Shown here: positions 35,515 to 46,289 of the stretch, piece after piece
How the letters are laid out: each line of letters begins with the position of its first letter
How positions within the stretch are numbered: position 1 is the first letter of the stretch
Translations under genes and position numbers: made by a program
Notes under the pieces: generated by a model
What the model saw: the letters and a program-made list of their open reading frames with translations, nothing else
The model's database searches: none
Told to the model about the DNA's origin: nothing
Origin: Daedaleopsis sinensis
Taxonomy: Eukaryota > Basidiomycota > Agaricomycetes > Polyporales > Polyporaceae
Length of the DNA stretch: 64,000 bases
Assembly: GCA_033807695.1 (NCBI GenBank)
Contig: CM066308.1
Span: 3,892,381-3,956,380 of the forward strand
Direction: 5' to 3'

Positions 35515-36640
35515 CCCTAGTAATATACCCCCCCGGAACTTGGCCCTAATTCCGGGCCTCCCCCCGCTTTCGGCCTGCGCGCCGGCCCCACGCGCCCGCG
35601 CTCGGGGCGCGAAGTACCTCGTCGGAAAGCCCTCGACTCCCCGCACGCGTGAAGCCCTTCGCCCACCGATTCCGCTTGGCGGTCGTGGAGAAAAGGCTTC
35701 GTGACGGAGCCAGAAGCAGGTCGCTGGCTTAACCCCCACGGCGTGACCGGCCCGTACCATCCCTCCCCTTGAGGTTGGGGGTCCGAGAAGTACCTCGTCG
35801 GAAAGCCCTCGACTCCCCGCACGCGTGAGGCCCTCCACCCACCGATTCCGCCCCGCGGTCGTGGAGAAAAGGCATCGTGACCGAGCCAGAAGCAGGTCCG
35901 TCACCTCCTTGAGGGACCCTAGGGAGGAGTTGTGCACCCTTGCTGGAAGGCCCTGCATCCCAGTGATACCTGTAAGGTCCCTGGACATAAGGTTGTGAGG
36001 AGACAGTCCACCCTTCGTTATAACAGGCAAAACGCTAAGCGCAACAGCAGCCGACAAAATTCCGGTTAGGCCTTGACTCACTCCACGGTGAAACAGCGCG
36101 CTCGAGTCAATAGCTTTTTCTAATAGTATTTGTTTCGCTTCCTTAGTTTAAGGGAGTCTTAACTCAAACGAAGCGAATACTTGGCCACATTGATAGCCTT
36201 ATACTAGCTGCAGCAGCGGCGTCCCACCGATCTTTTGCATTTGACTTTGTCCCTGCACTTCAGTATTACGACATGCCCTTGTTTAAAGTCTTATTGGCCG
36301 GGCTGGTAAGCAGCACTATTGGACCCTATGATGGGCACACTTTAGCGATGGTATAAGCGCCCAAAAGGCAAGGAAGCGTTTTCGGTATCAGTTTCACGTT
36401 CCAATACCCATTAGTTTAGTTTAGGGAGCTACGCCCAGCGGAAAAGGCGGCTGCAACGGCACCCACCGGTACGAAGCTATACGCAGAATACGCTACGCGG
36501 ATGCGTACGTGTGCACCTATGGTGCACACACTTTGGGTCCTTGCTGTGAAACTTACCCCAGACTTACGCACACAGCCCCTTTTAAAAACACCCTCTTACG
36601 CACAAATATAAATAGAATACAAGCTTTATATCACAAATCC
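35515..36640. repeat. Repeat-derived region with a 179-bp duplicated segment
   Basis: Begins with CTAGTAATATACC followed by a GGAACTTGGCCCTAATTCC near-palindrome, where it cuts off the copia element. Two ~120-bp segments, starting at about 35609 and 35788, are near copies 179 bp apart (shared GAAGTACCTCGTCGGAAAGC). Further on, a GCGCCCAAA motif at about 36357 links this sequence to the repeats at 39.3-40.4 kb. No coding sequence is supported; the open frame 35413-36081 on the minus strand is repeat translation. Confidence 0.6.
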
Positions 36641-36884
36641 TGGTGTGTCAAAGTGCGAATGTCATTAACCATTGTAATACGTCCCTAAGAGTCACTATGC
36701 ACATACACGACACGTACCCTTCGGTAGGCTGCCTCGTCGCCCACCCGCCCCATCGCCCCATCACCTGTGCGGCCTCGTCGCCCACACCATCACCCACCCC
36801 ATTGCACACCCTCAGCCAGCATCACTTAGAATACACTTGCTGTTTCCATGGTGTCAGACAGCCATTACACGTCATGATGAGGGT

Positions 36885-38814
36885 GGGTTATGAAGAGATT
36901 ATGGACCTTTGGGTCGGCTCGGGGTCGACTTTGGGTGGGAGACTGAGCCCTAGCGTAGGGTTTGCCCAACCACAGCCTAGGGTTTATCAACCCTAGAATA
37001 GGGTTTATTCACACCTCCGCAACGCACCTCCTCACATGCCATACAGTGCACATGCGCATTTTCTGTATATTCTACACTGTAATACATAAGTGACACTGTA
37101 GATGGCAGATTTGCGCAACATGTCAAATGGGTATCATATGTGAAATATGGCAGTCTAAGAAGTCCACCGCTGCTATGGGATATTAGCATAAATGCCAGGG
37201 AAGTTTGCGAATGCTGTAGGGTGTGACAGCGCAAAAGTGGACTTCCTAGAAGTCCGTCTCTGCAGTACAAGCTATTTTGTCATGTAATGAGTATGACAAG
37301 AAGACTATGGCAGTCCCAGAAGTCCGTCACTACTGTGGTGTTGTCCTGTCACGAGATGCGGGCCACTGTGCAAAAGTGGACTTCCAGGAAGTCCATCACT
37401 GCAGGGAGTCATTCTGTCACAAAATCTGTATGACATGTGAAACATGGCAGTCCTGGAAGTCCATGACTGTGTGTGAGCCAATATGTCACGAAATGTGTGT
37501 GACATGTAAAATGTGGCAGTCCGGGAAGTCCGTCACTGCAGTGCGAGCCATCCTGTCACAAAATGTGTGTCAGATGCGAAACATGGCGGTCCAGGAAGTC
37601 CATCTCTGCTATGGAATGCCGACACATAGGCTGTAGAAGTCTAAAAGTCTGTGTATGCTGTGGGGGGTTACCATACAAAAGTGGACTTCCGGGAAGTCCA
37701 TCTCTGCAGTACAAGCCATTCTGTCACAGAATGTGTGTGACATTCGAAACATGGCAGTCCCGGAAGTCCGTCACTGCAGTGGATATCATCCTGTCACAAA
37801 ATCAGTGTGACTGTGCAAAAGTGGACTTCTGGGAAGTCCGTCTCTGCAGTGGGTCTCACCCTGTCACAAAATGTCCGTAGCATAAGACATATGGAAGTCT
37901 GGGAAGTCCATCACCGCATCAAGTGTCGTCCTGTCATGAAATAATCATCACCATGCAAAAGTGGACTTCCGGGAAGTCCGTCTCTGCAGTGCAAGTCATC
38001 CTGTCGTGAAATGTCTATGACATGTGAAACATGGTAGTCCTGGAAGTCTGTCACTGCAGTAGGTCCTGTCCTGTCACAAAATGAGGGTGACTGTGCCAAA
38101 GTGGACTTCCGGGAAGTCCGTCTTTGCGGTGCAAGTCATTCTGTCACAGAACATATGTGACATGCGAAACATGGCAGTCCGGGAAGTCCGTCACTGCAGT
38201 GAGGGTCATTCCGTTGCAACAAGAAGTCTGTACATGCTGTGGTGTGTGATCGTGCAAAAGTGGACTTCTGGGAAGTCCATCTGTGCGGTACAAGTCATCT
38301 TGCGACGAAATATACATGATATACGAAATATGGCAGTCCGGAAAGTCCATCTCTGCCGTGCAAGCCATTCTGTCACAAAATGTGTGTGACATTCAAAACA
38401 TGGCAGTCCCGGAAGTCCGTCACTGCAGTGGGTCTCATCCTGTTACAAAATGTGCGTAGCATAAGACATGAAAGTCCATCTCTGTAGTACAAGTTATCTT
38501 GCAAAGAAATATACATGACATGCAAAACATGGCAGTCCGGGAAGTCCATCACCACCATGTATGTTATTCTGTTACAAAATGTGGGTGATCTTGCAAAAGT
38601 GGACTTCCGGGAAGTCCATCTCTGCAGTGCAAGTTATTCTGTCACAGAATGTGTGTGACATGTGATACATGGCAGTCCCGGAAGTCCATGACTGTGTGTG
38701 AGCCAATATGTCACAAAATGTGCGTGACATGCGAAATGTGGCAGTCCTGGAAGTCCATCACTGCAGTGCGAGTCATCCCGTCACAAAATCAGTGTGACTG
38801 TGCAAAGATGGACT
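36885..38814. repeat. Palindromic satellite array, copy 1
   Basis: After a ~130-bp lead-in with degenerate TAGGGTTT/CCCTAG motifs, a run of imperfect units about 60-75 bp long follows. Units alternate between GGACTTCCGGGAAGTCC (a perfect 17-nt dyad), preceded by GCAAAAGTG, and GGCAGTCCCGGAAGTCC, preceded by GAAACAT. Each is followed by RTCNCTGCAGTG and CTGTCACAAAAT. The array is cut at 38814 by a CTAGTGTTATAAT sequence. The many 60-120-aa open frames here are satellite translation (repeated KSV, CHKMCVT) and are not genes. Confidence 0.9.
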
Positions 38815-40420
38815 AGTGTTATAATCCCCGGAATTAGGCCCTAATTCCGGAAGACATGGTAAAGACATGGCCCTAGCACCTGAACCGTCGCCCAGAACCC
38901 AGAGACAAGGGACCATTCTGGAATCGTGGGAATCGGGGCAACAAGATGAGGGTGCGATTGTGGCTGTGCACCGCTTTCCCCTGGTGCTACGGCCTAACCC
39001 ATATGTAGAGACATGGTTTGGCACAGAGACAAAGGCCCGTGCCGGCTGAACCGTTCGTGGGAACCCAGAGACAAGGTACCATTCGGGTATCGTGAGAATC
39101 AGGGCTATCCAGCGGTGGCACGATTGTGGCTGTGCGCCCTTTTTTGGCGGAGCTACGGCCTTGTCTTTGAAAAAAGACAAGGTAGAGACAAGGGATATTG
39201 ACTATTTTGAAGTGTTACTAGTAGTACTACTATAAGTAAGTGTTACTATTGACCGCTCCCGGGCGCTTAGTCAGCGTTTAAGCGCCCAAAAAGGCAAGGA
39301 AGCGTTTACATTTTTTGTAGTCCTGTGCGAGGGCTTTCTAAATGTATCAATTTCACGTTCTAATACTCATTAGTTAAGGAGTTATAAGGATTACAAGATA
39401 GCTGGTGCAATAGAATACACCATATAAGGGAGGAAAGACGAACCAGAGACAAGGAAGTGACAAAGGCCCATGCCGGCTGAATGATCGCCCGGAACCCAGA
39501 GACAAGGTACCATTCAGGTATCGTGAGAACTAGGGCTATCCAACGGTTGCACGATTGTGGCTGTGCACCCAGTTTTGGCGGTGCTAGGGCCTTGTCTTTG
39601 TTTTTGTAGTGCGCTTAAGTATTGTAACAAATGGTTTTTGAAGGGTCATTAGAAGGGTTGCTATTGGCAGGGCTTATAACTGGTTCTATTGACCGCACCT
39701 GGGCGCTTAGTAAGCAAAAAAGCGCCCAAAAAGGCGAAGTAGCATTTTTGTTTTTTGTAGTCCTGAACGAGGGCTTTCTAACCGTATCAATTTCACGTTC
39801 TAATACTCGCTAGTTAAGGAGTTATAAAGGTTACAAGATAGCTGGTGCAATAGAATACACCATATAAGGGAGGAAAGACGAACCAGAGACAAGGAAGTGA
39901 CAAAGGCCCATGCCGGCTGAATGATCGCCCGGAACCCAGAGACAAGGTACCATTTGGGTATCGCGAGAACTAGGGCTATCCAACGGCTGCACGATTGTGG
40001 CTGTGCAGCCATTTTTGGCGGTGCTAGGGCCTTGTCTTTGAAAAAGACAAGGGTTATTGACTAGTTTGAAGTGTTACTAGTAGTCTACTATTACTAGGGA
40101 CTTATTGACCGCACCTGGGCGCTTAGGTAAGCAAAAAAGCGCCCAAAAAGGCGAAGTAGCATTTTTGTTTTTTGTAGCCAGGGTCAGTAGCTTTCTAACT
40201 ATATCAGTTTCACTTTGTTATGACTATTAGTTAAGGAGTTATTGGCGATACAAAAGTAACGAAATAAGCGCCCAAAAAGGCGAACAAGCGTTTTCGTTTT
40301 TTGTAGCCCTGTTCAATAGCTTTCTAACCATACTAGTTTCACTTGATTATAGTCAATAGATAAAAAGTTATGGGCCATACAAGTTGGCTACTACATATAT
40401 TGCGGTGTTACTGTTGCGAA
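38815..40420. repeat. Dispersed and tandem repeat region (~440-bp units)
   Basis: A block with AACCCAGAGACAAGG, GGTACCATT and GATTGTGGCTGTGC recurs four times (about 38.88, 39.05, 39.48 and 39.92 kb). The two best copies are 440 bp apart. Between them GCGCCCAAAAAGGC and TTTCACGTTCTAATACTC recur. No coding frame is supported. The start (CTAGTGTTATAATCCCC plus a GGAATTAGGCCCTAATTCC palindrome) matches the boundary at 35515. Confidence 0.75.
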
Positions 40421-41145
40421 GCACTGGTCTGTAGTAAGGTACTAGCTCAACTATTTACAGCAACATTCTATTCTTTGGCTATATGAATTCTATGGTCGCA
40501 CAATTATGGCAAGGCAAGGCTCGCACAACCAATGCTAGAGGTGCATCTATACAAAATGTTGCGATGCACTACATGTTATATAAATATTGTGCGAAGCAGA
40601 GCAAGGCTACTATGTGCAATATAAATTACTGTAGTGCTGTATCTAATATTGTGCAGTGATAATATAAGAGGTTGTACTTTGCGTGCAGCATGCTTTGCAC
40701 AATTTGTACCTGCATATAAATTACCATAGGCTTGCATTTAATAGTGTGCTATTCTTCATCAATGAGTGTTGCGCTCCACAGTCGCTGTATATTAAAATAT
40801 TGCGGCACTGTACTATACTACATTAATGTTGCGCAGTAATTAATCTGTACCAGGTCAAGCATTGACTTCAGCATATTATTGTGCGAAGCGCGTAATAATA
40901 TCACAATAGTAACCGTCAGCAGGGTAAGAACAGTAGGATAATTAAGTACTGTAATAGATATTGTGCTGCGGTGCAACAACAACTACCGCCTATAATAAAA
41001 TATTGTAGACTCATACTATACCACATCAATGTTGCGTAGTAAGTAATCTGTGCTAGCTCAAGTATTGACCTCGGCACATTATTGTGCGAAGCATATAATG
41101 ACATCACTTAATAAGTATCAGCAATCAGCAGGGTAAGTAATAGCA
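40421..41145. other. AT-rich, gene-free stretch
   Basis: Simple AT-rich sequence in which TATTGTGCGAAGC-like phrases and short duplicated phrases recur (for example near 40.85 and 41.05 kb). No coding sequence is seen. Confidence 0.6.
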
Positions 41146-43320
41146 GGGTTATGAAGAGATTATGGACCTTTGGGTCGGCTCGGGGTCGACTTTGGGTGGG
41201 AGACTGAGCCCTAGCGTAGGGTTTGCCCAACCACAGCCTAGGGTTTATCAACCCTAGAATAGGGTTTATTCACACCTCCGCAACGCACCTCCTCACATGC
41301 CATACAGTGCACATGCGCATTTTCTGTATATTCTACACTGTAATACATAAGTGACACTGTAGATGGCAGATTTGCGCAACATGTCAAATGGGTATCATAT
41401 GTGAAATATGGCAGTCTAAGAAGTCCACCGCTGCTATGGGATATTAGCATAAATGCCAGGGAAGTTTGCGAATGCTGTAGGGTGTGACAGCGCAAAAGTG
41501 GACTTCCTAGAAGTCCGTCTCTGCAGTACAAGCTATTTTGTCATGTAATGAGTATGACAAGAAGACTATGGCAGTCCCAGAAGTCCGTCACTACTGTGGT
41601 GTTGTCCTGTCACGAGATGCGGGCCACTGTGCAAAAGTGGACTTCCGGGAAGTCCATCACTGCAGGGAGTCATTCTGTCACAAAATCTGTATGACACGTG
41701 AAACATGGCAGTCCCGGAAGTCCATGACTGTGTGTGAGCCAATATGTCACGAAATGTGTGTGACATGTAAAATGTGGCAGTCCGGGAAGTCCGTCACTGC
41801 AGTGCGAGCCATCCTGTCACAAAATGTGTGTCAGATGCGAAACATGGCGGTCCAGGAAGTCCATCTCTGCTATGGAATGCCGACACATAGGCTGTAGAAG
41901 TCTAAAAGTCTGTGTATGCTGTGGGGGGTTACCATACAAAAGTGGACTTCTGGGAAGTCCATCTCTGCAGTACAAGCCATTCTGTCACAGAATGTGTGTG
42001 ACATTCGAAACATGGCAGTCCCGGAAGTCCGTCACTGCAGTGGATATCATCCTGTCACAAAATCAGTGTGACTGTGCAAAAGTAGACTTCTGGGAAGTCC
42101 GTCTCTGCAGTGGGTCTCACCCTGTCACAAAATGTCCGTAGTATAAGACATATGGAAGTCTGGGAAGTCCATCACCGCATCAAGTGTCGTCCTGTCATGA
42201 AATAATCATCACCATGCAAAAGTGGACTTCCGGGAAGTCCGTCTCTGCAGTGCAAGTCATCCTGTCGTGAAATGTCTATGACATGTGAAACATGGTAGTC
42301 CTGGAAGTCTGTCACTGCAGTAGGTCATGTCCTGTCACAAAATGAGGGTGACTGTGCCAAAGTGGACTTCCGGGAAGTCCGTCTTTGCGGTGCAAGTCAT
42401 TCTGTCACAGAACATATGTGACATGCGAAACATGGCAGTCCGGGAAGTCCGTCACTGCAGTGAGGGTCATTCCGTTGCAACAAGAAGTCTGTACATGCTG
42501 TGGTGTGTGATCGTGCAAAAGTGGACTTCTGGGAAGTCCATCTGTGCGGTACAAGTCATCTTGCGACGAAATATACATGATATACGAAATATGGCAGTCC
42601 GGAAAGTCCATCTCTGCCGTGCAAGCCATTCTGTCACAAAATGTGTGTGACATTCAAAACATGGCAGTCCCGGAAGTCCGTCACTGCAGTGGGTCTCATC
42701 CTGTTATAAAATGTGCGTAGCATAAGACATGAAAGTCCATCTCTGTAGTACAAGTTATCTTGCAAAGAAATATACATGACATGCAAAACATGGCAGTCCG
42801 GGAAGTCCATCACCACCATGTATGTTATTCTGTTACAAAATGTGGGTGATCTTGCAAAAGTGGACTTCCGGGAAGTCCATCTCTGCAGTGCAAGTTATTC
42901 TGTCACAGAATGTGTGTGACATGTGATACATGGCAGTCCCGGAAGTCCATGACTATGTGTGAGCCAATATGTCACAAAATGTGCGTGACATGCGAAATGT
43001 GGCAGTCCTGGAAGTCCATCACTGCAGTGCGAGTCATCCCGTCACAAAATCAGTGTGACTGTGCAAAGATGGACTTCCGGGAAGTCCGTCTTTGCGGTAG
43101 AAGTCATTTTGTCACAGAATATATGTGACATGCGAAACAGGGCAGTCCTAGAAGTCCGTCACCACCATGTATGTTATTCTGTCACAAAATTAGGGTGACC
43201 ATGCAAAAGTGGACTTCCGGGAAGTCCGTCTCTGCAGTGCAAGTCATCTTGCGACAAAATATACATGACATGCAAAACATGGCAGTCCCGGAAGTCCGTC
43301 ACTGCAATGTGATCCATCCT
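41146..43320. repeat. Palindromic satellite array, copy 2
   Basis: Positions 41146-43075 repeat 36885-38814 base for base with only scattered substitutions and no length change that I can see (constant offset 4261). This copy runs on for about 245 bp of further satellite units and ends at 43320, where CTAGTGTTATAAT again marks the border. Confidence 0.9.
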
Positions 43321-44060
43321 AGTGTTATAATACTTAAAGTTAGGGGCTAACTACTAGCAGTTAGGTCACGGCCGGTCCAATTGTGAGGCAACCGCTGGGC
43401 GGAACCCCACGGCCGGAGGGTCTGTAGCGAGCTGAGAAGCGTGGCTCGACACTGGAACAGGTGCCGTGATGTTAGGTCGCCTTGTCGCTGCTCGACGTCA
43501 CCGGCCGTGCAAAAATAGCAAAGCTGAAATTTAGGGGTCACCCCACGGCCGGTCGCGTTATAAGACAACCACTGGTCAGAATGTCACGGCCGGCCACTTT
43601 GTCGCATCTCAAGATGTAGGGCTTGACACTGGTACAGGCGGTGTAGTGATTCATGCCCTGGTTGCCTCTCCACGCGACCGGCCGTGACAAAGTACCCAAA
43701 TTTACTAAGTGATTTTTCATCACGGCCGGTCGCATAGTGAGCTCAGACAGACATGAAATGGCATGGCTTCTGCACAGGTAGTAAGCCACAATGTGTTGCT
43801 TGACACCGGTGAAGGTGGTGTGATGATTGATGCGCTGGTTGCTGCTCAACGCGACCGGTTGTGCAAAATTAATACCAGTCAGTTAGGAGGTCACCTCACG
43901 GCCGGTCGCGTTATAGGCCAACCACTGGTCAGAATGTCACGGCCGGCCACTTTGTCACATCTCAAGATGTATAGGTTGGCACCGGTGAAGGTGGTGTGAT
44001 GATTCCTGCCCTGGTTGCCGCTCTATGCCACCGGCCGTGCCAAAGTTGCAATGAAGACTA
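43321..44060. repeat. CGGCCG-rich tandem array (~175-bp units, four copies)
   Basis: Units start with CACGGCCGGTC at about 43366, 43551, 43722 and 43897 and end with GACCGGCCGTG or a variant, so each unit is bounded by inverted CGGCCG motifs. The interiors share ACCACTGGTCAGAATG, GACACTGG and GTGATGATT. No coding sequence. Confidence 0.8.
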
Positions 44061-44123
44061 CTTTAAAACTAAAGGTGAACTAGAAGTAGAGTGCAATCAA
44101 AGGCTTAGTAAATCAGGTTACAG

Positions 44124-45008
44124 TTACATCTCCTCATCATCAATCAACTCCTCAATCTTGTCCTGGAACTTGTCTGCCAGAATGTAGGGTGCCTGTGCCA
44201 CTCCCCCCTCAAACTCCTCAAAGCCTTGAATGATGGCTAAGAGGTAGTCAAAAGCCTCGGGATAGTCTGCAATGCCTGTGTGGCGCTGGGTGATGATGTT
44301 CAGGTTTGGGGGAAGGTTAACTGCACCGCATCAGCATAATGTTGAAGCAAGGGGAAATAAACTCACTAGCCACTGTGAGGCGCACATACCCATATTCTTG
44401 ATAGGCAGCTTGAGTGCGATAGAGTTCGACTTCTCCAAGCTTGACTTGCTGCCACATCCACAGGGAGAGGAGGATAAAGTCCATGGTATGACTGTTGGAA
44501 GGCATAGGGAGTTGCATGAGAACCTCCCCTCCAACAGGGAGTTCTGCATTTAAATTAGCAAATAAACAAAGGCTGTAATATTGCATCACGTACCGGTGTT
44601 GGGCTGAATAGTTGTCATCCATCCTTTGGCCTCCACAGTCTCCAAGGTGGCCTCAAGAACCCTGAGAGCAACAGAGCGGTTGTGGGTGAACCATTCCAGG
44701 TTAGAGGGAAAGGTGAAAGGCAATGATTCGAGATCATAAGCCATAGAAAGGGTGATGAGGAAGAAAATAGAAGTCATATGGAGTTTAGGAATATAATAGT
44801 AGGCAATAGGGTCAGGGAGGTTCAGGACAGAAGGGTTAGATGGCACAGGGAGGTCAACTTCAACCAAAAGAAACCAAAAGGCATCAGCAGGGAAGAAGTC
44901 TTTATCAATATAAAAGAGCCGGGACTGGATGGAAACACTGGGGTTATCGGAAAGAAACTGGGGTGGATGGGAGTTAAGAAACTCTAAGACTTCAGAGGGA
45001 GTGGCCAT
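44124..45008 (-). CDS. Unknown 262-aa protein, member of a local gene pair
   Basis: Three exons: 45008-44594, 44543-44367, 44320-44124. The introns are 50 and 46 nt (GTACGT/GCAG and GTGAGT/GCAG), frame closes and TAA is at 44126. The ATG at 45008 has a better context than the in-frame ATG at 45029. The N-terminal half is hydrophobic and aromatic (DAFWFLLVEVDLPVP, YYYIPKLHMTSIFFLI); the tail is acidic (FQDKIEELIDDEEM). I recognise no domain. It is head-to-head with a related gene at 45821. Both sit among repeats and have lower GC than the rest of the window, which suggests carriage by a repeat element. Confidence 0.7.
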
Positions 45009-45820
45009 AGCAAGGGCAGAGTGGTGCAACTGAAGGGGGGAAGGTGATGGAGGGAGGGAAGAAGGGGAGAAAAGGCTGTGGTGAAAATTGTCATGATGTG
45101 TTTGTCCATGTTGTGGTTCAGATCATGTGACTTGATTACACCACTTCTGCTTCATTTGCTCTGTGCAAGTATTTTTTTCGCATTTTGGCAGTGTTTATGT
45201 GTTCATAAGCCTTGATCTAATGGGCCACTCAAGGTGACACTTATATCATTGGAATGCTGTGAATTTTGCGCTATTTAACGTAATTTAAGCGCCCAAATTG
45301 CGGTTTAATTCCTTCTGACCTTCCGCATTTGGGCAAGTTTATTTTGGCTATTATGCTAGTTCCAATGGGAGTTATAAGGTGAGACTTATATGGTTTAAAA
45401 GCGATTATTTCTAGCTACATAAACGCAAAATAAGCGCCCAAACTTGCGTTCAAATCCTCCCATCCTTCCGGATATAGGCAAGTTTGTTTTGGCCATAGTT
45501 TCTGTACTAAGGGGTTGTTTTAGATAAACATCATACCATTTGAAAGCTTTTAAGCATGGCTATGAAATGGTACAATAATAACTGAGATAAAAGTTGATCT
45601 CAGATCGCATCTCTTCCAGGTCACATGCCCTGGGTCTGAGTTTTGGACCCCGGTCACATGCTCTACCAGGTCACATGCCCTGAGCCTGAGTTTTAGACCC
45701 CGGTCATGTGACTTTGTGTGTATTTGTTTGTGCAGCAAATTTTTGCCCTCTGCCCTGATCAAATTTCTCTTCCCTCCCTCTTCCCCTCTTTCTTTCCCTC
45801 CACCACCATCATCCCTCACC
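45009..45820. promoter_or_regulatory. Divergent promoter region of the paired genes, with duplicated motif
   Basis: 812 bp between opposed start codons. A segment with CCAGGTCACATGCCCTG and TTTTGGACCCCGGTCA occurs twice (about 45.62 and 45.67 kb). GCGCCCAAATT/AACTTGCG phrases at 45.29 and 45.43 kb recall the GCGCCCAAA repeats further left. A CT-rich leader precedes the plus-strand ATG. Confidence 0.5.
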
Positions 45821-46271
45821 ATGCCCCCCAGTGACCCTTCCCCCTATCCATCTGTTACCCTAGCCCAACATTTCAAGCTCTCTGAGCATCCCTTTGACCT
45901 CATAGCTCATCCCTTTGTTGTGGACCATATTTTCTTCAACCCGGAAGGTGTTGTGTTAACCAATGAGTTTTGGATGACTCACATCTCTTCCAAGACTACC
46001 AATCCTCCCCAATCCTTCATTCTCAAGCAGACAGGGTTCGACTCTGATGATCTTCACATTACTTCATACTGCTACCCTTTCCATTACTACTTCCCCATTG
46101 CTCTTTTGCATTGTGTTTTGCACACCTTTCCTAGATTAATTGCCCAAGTTTCCTCTCCATCCTCTGCTCTAGCCAAATGGCTCCATTTCAACCACATCAC
46201 TGCCATTCAGACCATGGAGGCCACAATCTATCACTCTCAAAATCAGCTCAGCATGGTTCTGCAAGGAGAAG
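45821..46271 (+). pseudogene. Paralog of the neighbouring unknown gene, 3'-truncated
   Basis: The exon from ATG 45821 to 46271 ends at a GTGAGT donor and encodes 150 residues. It aligns loosely with the minus-strand partner in the same order: an NEFWM block (partner DAFWF), a YYFPIALLHCVLHTF block (partner YYYIPKLHMTSIFF), and a KWLHFNHITAIQTMEATI block (partner EWFTHNRSVALRVLEATL). The donor phase (1) equals that of the partner's first intron. Past 46290 the sequence turns into unrelated repeat and I find no second exon, so the gene looks cut off. Confidence 0.6.
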
Positions 46272-46289
46272 GTGAGTTTATTACTTTTG

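Noticed and set aside
35413..36081. 222-aa minus-strand open frame
   Set aside because: It spans the copia break and a duplicated non-coding repeat; the protein repeats itself with the 179-bp duplication and has no domain.
37300..38800. Regular palindromic repeats resembling a CRISPR array
   Set aside because: Units and spacers are both repetitive, unit length varies and the genome is eukaryotic; it is a satellite.
37277..43128. Many 60-120-aa open frames with repeated Cys/His and KSV motifs
   Set aside because: They are translations of the satellite units, occur in both copies and on both strands, and follow the repeat period.
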